A DNA stretch of 64,000 bases from Zobellia uliginosa. GTDB taxonomy: Bacteria > Bacteroidota > Bacteroidia > Flavobacteriales > Flavobacteriaceae. The notes beneath the pieces are model-generated. The model had not been told where the DNA came from. It made no database searches and worked only from the letters and a program-made list of their open reading frames with translations. The DNA is taken from contig NZ_JAHKPY010000014.1 in assembly GCF_018860745.1 (NCBI RefSeq), positions 643,172-707,171 on the forward strand. The letters run 5' to 3'. The position numbers and the translations under genes were made by a program. Positions 63,974 through 64,000 of this stretch are shown one piece after another (position 1 is the stretch's first letter; every line of letters starts with the position of its first letter).

Positions 63974-64000
63974 CATTCTAAAAATCAATAAAACAAAAGC

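Overview
The window is a stretch of chromosome from a marine-type member of the Flavobacteriaceae (Bacteroidota). The signs are the gliding genes gldE and gldD, a SusC/SusD pair, DUF4270 and standalone GT5 genes, a separate atpD-atpC pair, promoters of the TTTG-N19-TAnnTTTG type, almost no Shine-Dalgarno sequences, and a low G+C content. No rRNA, tRNA, CRISPR array, insertion sequence or prophage was seen.

Layout. 1-13.2 kb is conserved housekeeping: a flippase-like membrane protein (partial), panD, panC, a short glycogen-synthase-like protein, a DUF4270 lipoprotein, glmS, a TonB-dependent receptor with an SGNH-hydrolase lipoprotein, then atpD and atpC. 13.2-18.7 kb is more variable: a DUF2975/DUF2975/HTH operon with a visible operator, a GNAT acetyltransferase, an M61 metallopeptidase broken by one TGA codon inside its zinc site, two envelope proteins, and a decayed gene relic. 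18.7-27.2 kb is a biotin cluster (bioF, DUF2007, bioD, bioA, a ketoacyl synthase, bioB) with a GT39-type glycosyltransferase on the other strand and a cupin/JmjC protein at its end. 27.2-34.3 kb holds recX, rng, a 29-residue basic peptide, HU, mutY, ssb, gldE and gldD.

34.6-53.6 kb is a sugar-utilisation locus. It has a GntR-type regulator, SusC and SusD, two tandem giant FG-GAP/UnbV lipoproteins, a vanadium-haloperoxidase/PAP2 lipoprotein, and a cytoplasmic GH36 alpha-galactosidase with a sugar O-acetyltransferase and a sodium/solute symporter. The susC promoter and the galactosidase promoter carry the same operator (TAGCATAG direct repeat) exactly five bases after the -7 box, so the two units are probably one regulon. 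There is no secreted endo-glycanase, which suggests a small alpha-galactoside as substrate.

53.6-55.8 kb has a PAP2 phosphatase, a histone-deacetylase-fold protein and a small lysine/cysteine-rich protein. 55.9-64 kb is the most striking part. A sensor kinase and NarL-type response regulator sit among a small membrane protein, a three-gene envelope-polymer-type operon (PglD-like acetyltransferase, CapK-like adenylate-forming enzyme, sugar-transfer ATP-grasp) and a six-unit Kelch lipoprotein. Four copies of one element, two CAGGG-N4-CCCTG palindromes whose starts are exactly 26 bp apart, lie in front of these four transcription units. I infer a self-contained two-component regulon. All functions are inferred from sequence reading alone.
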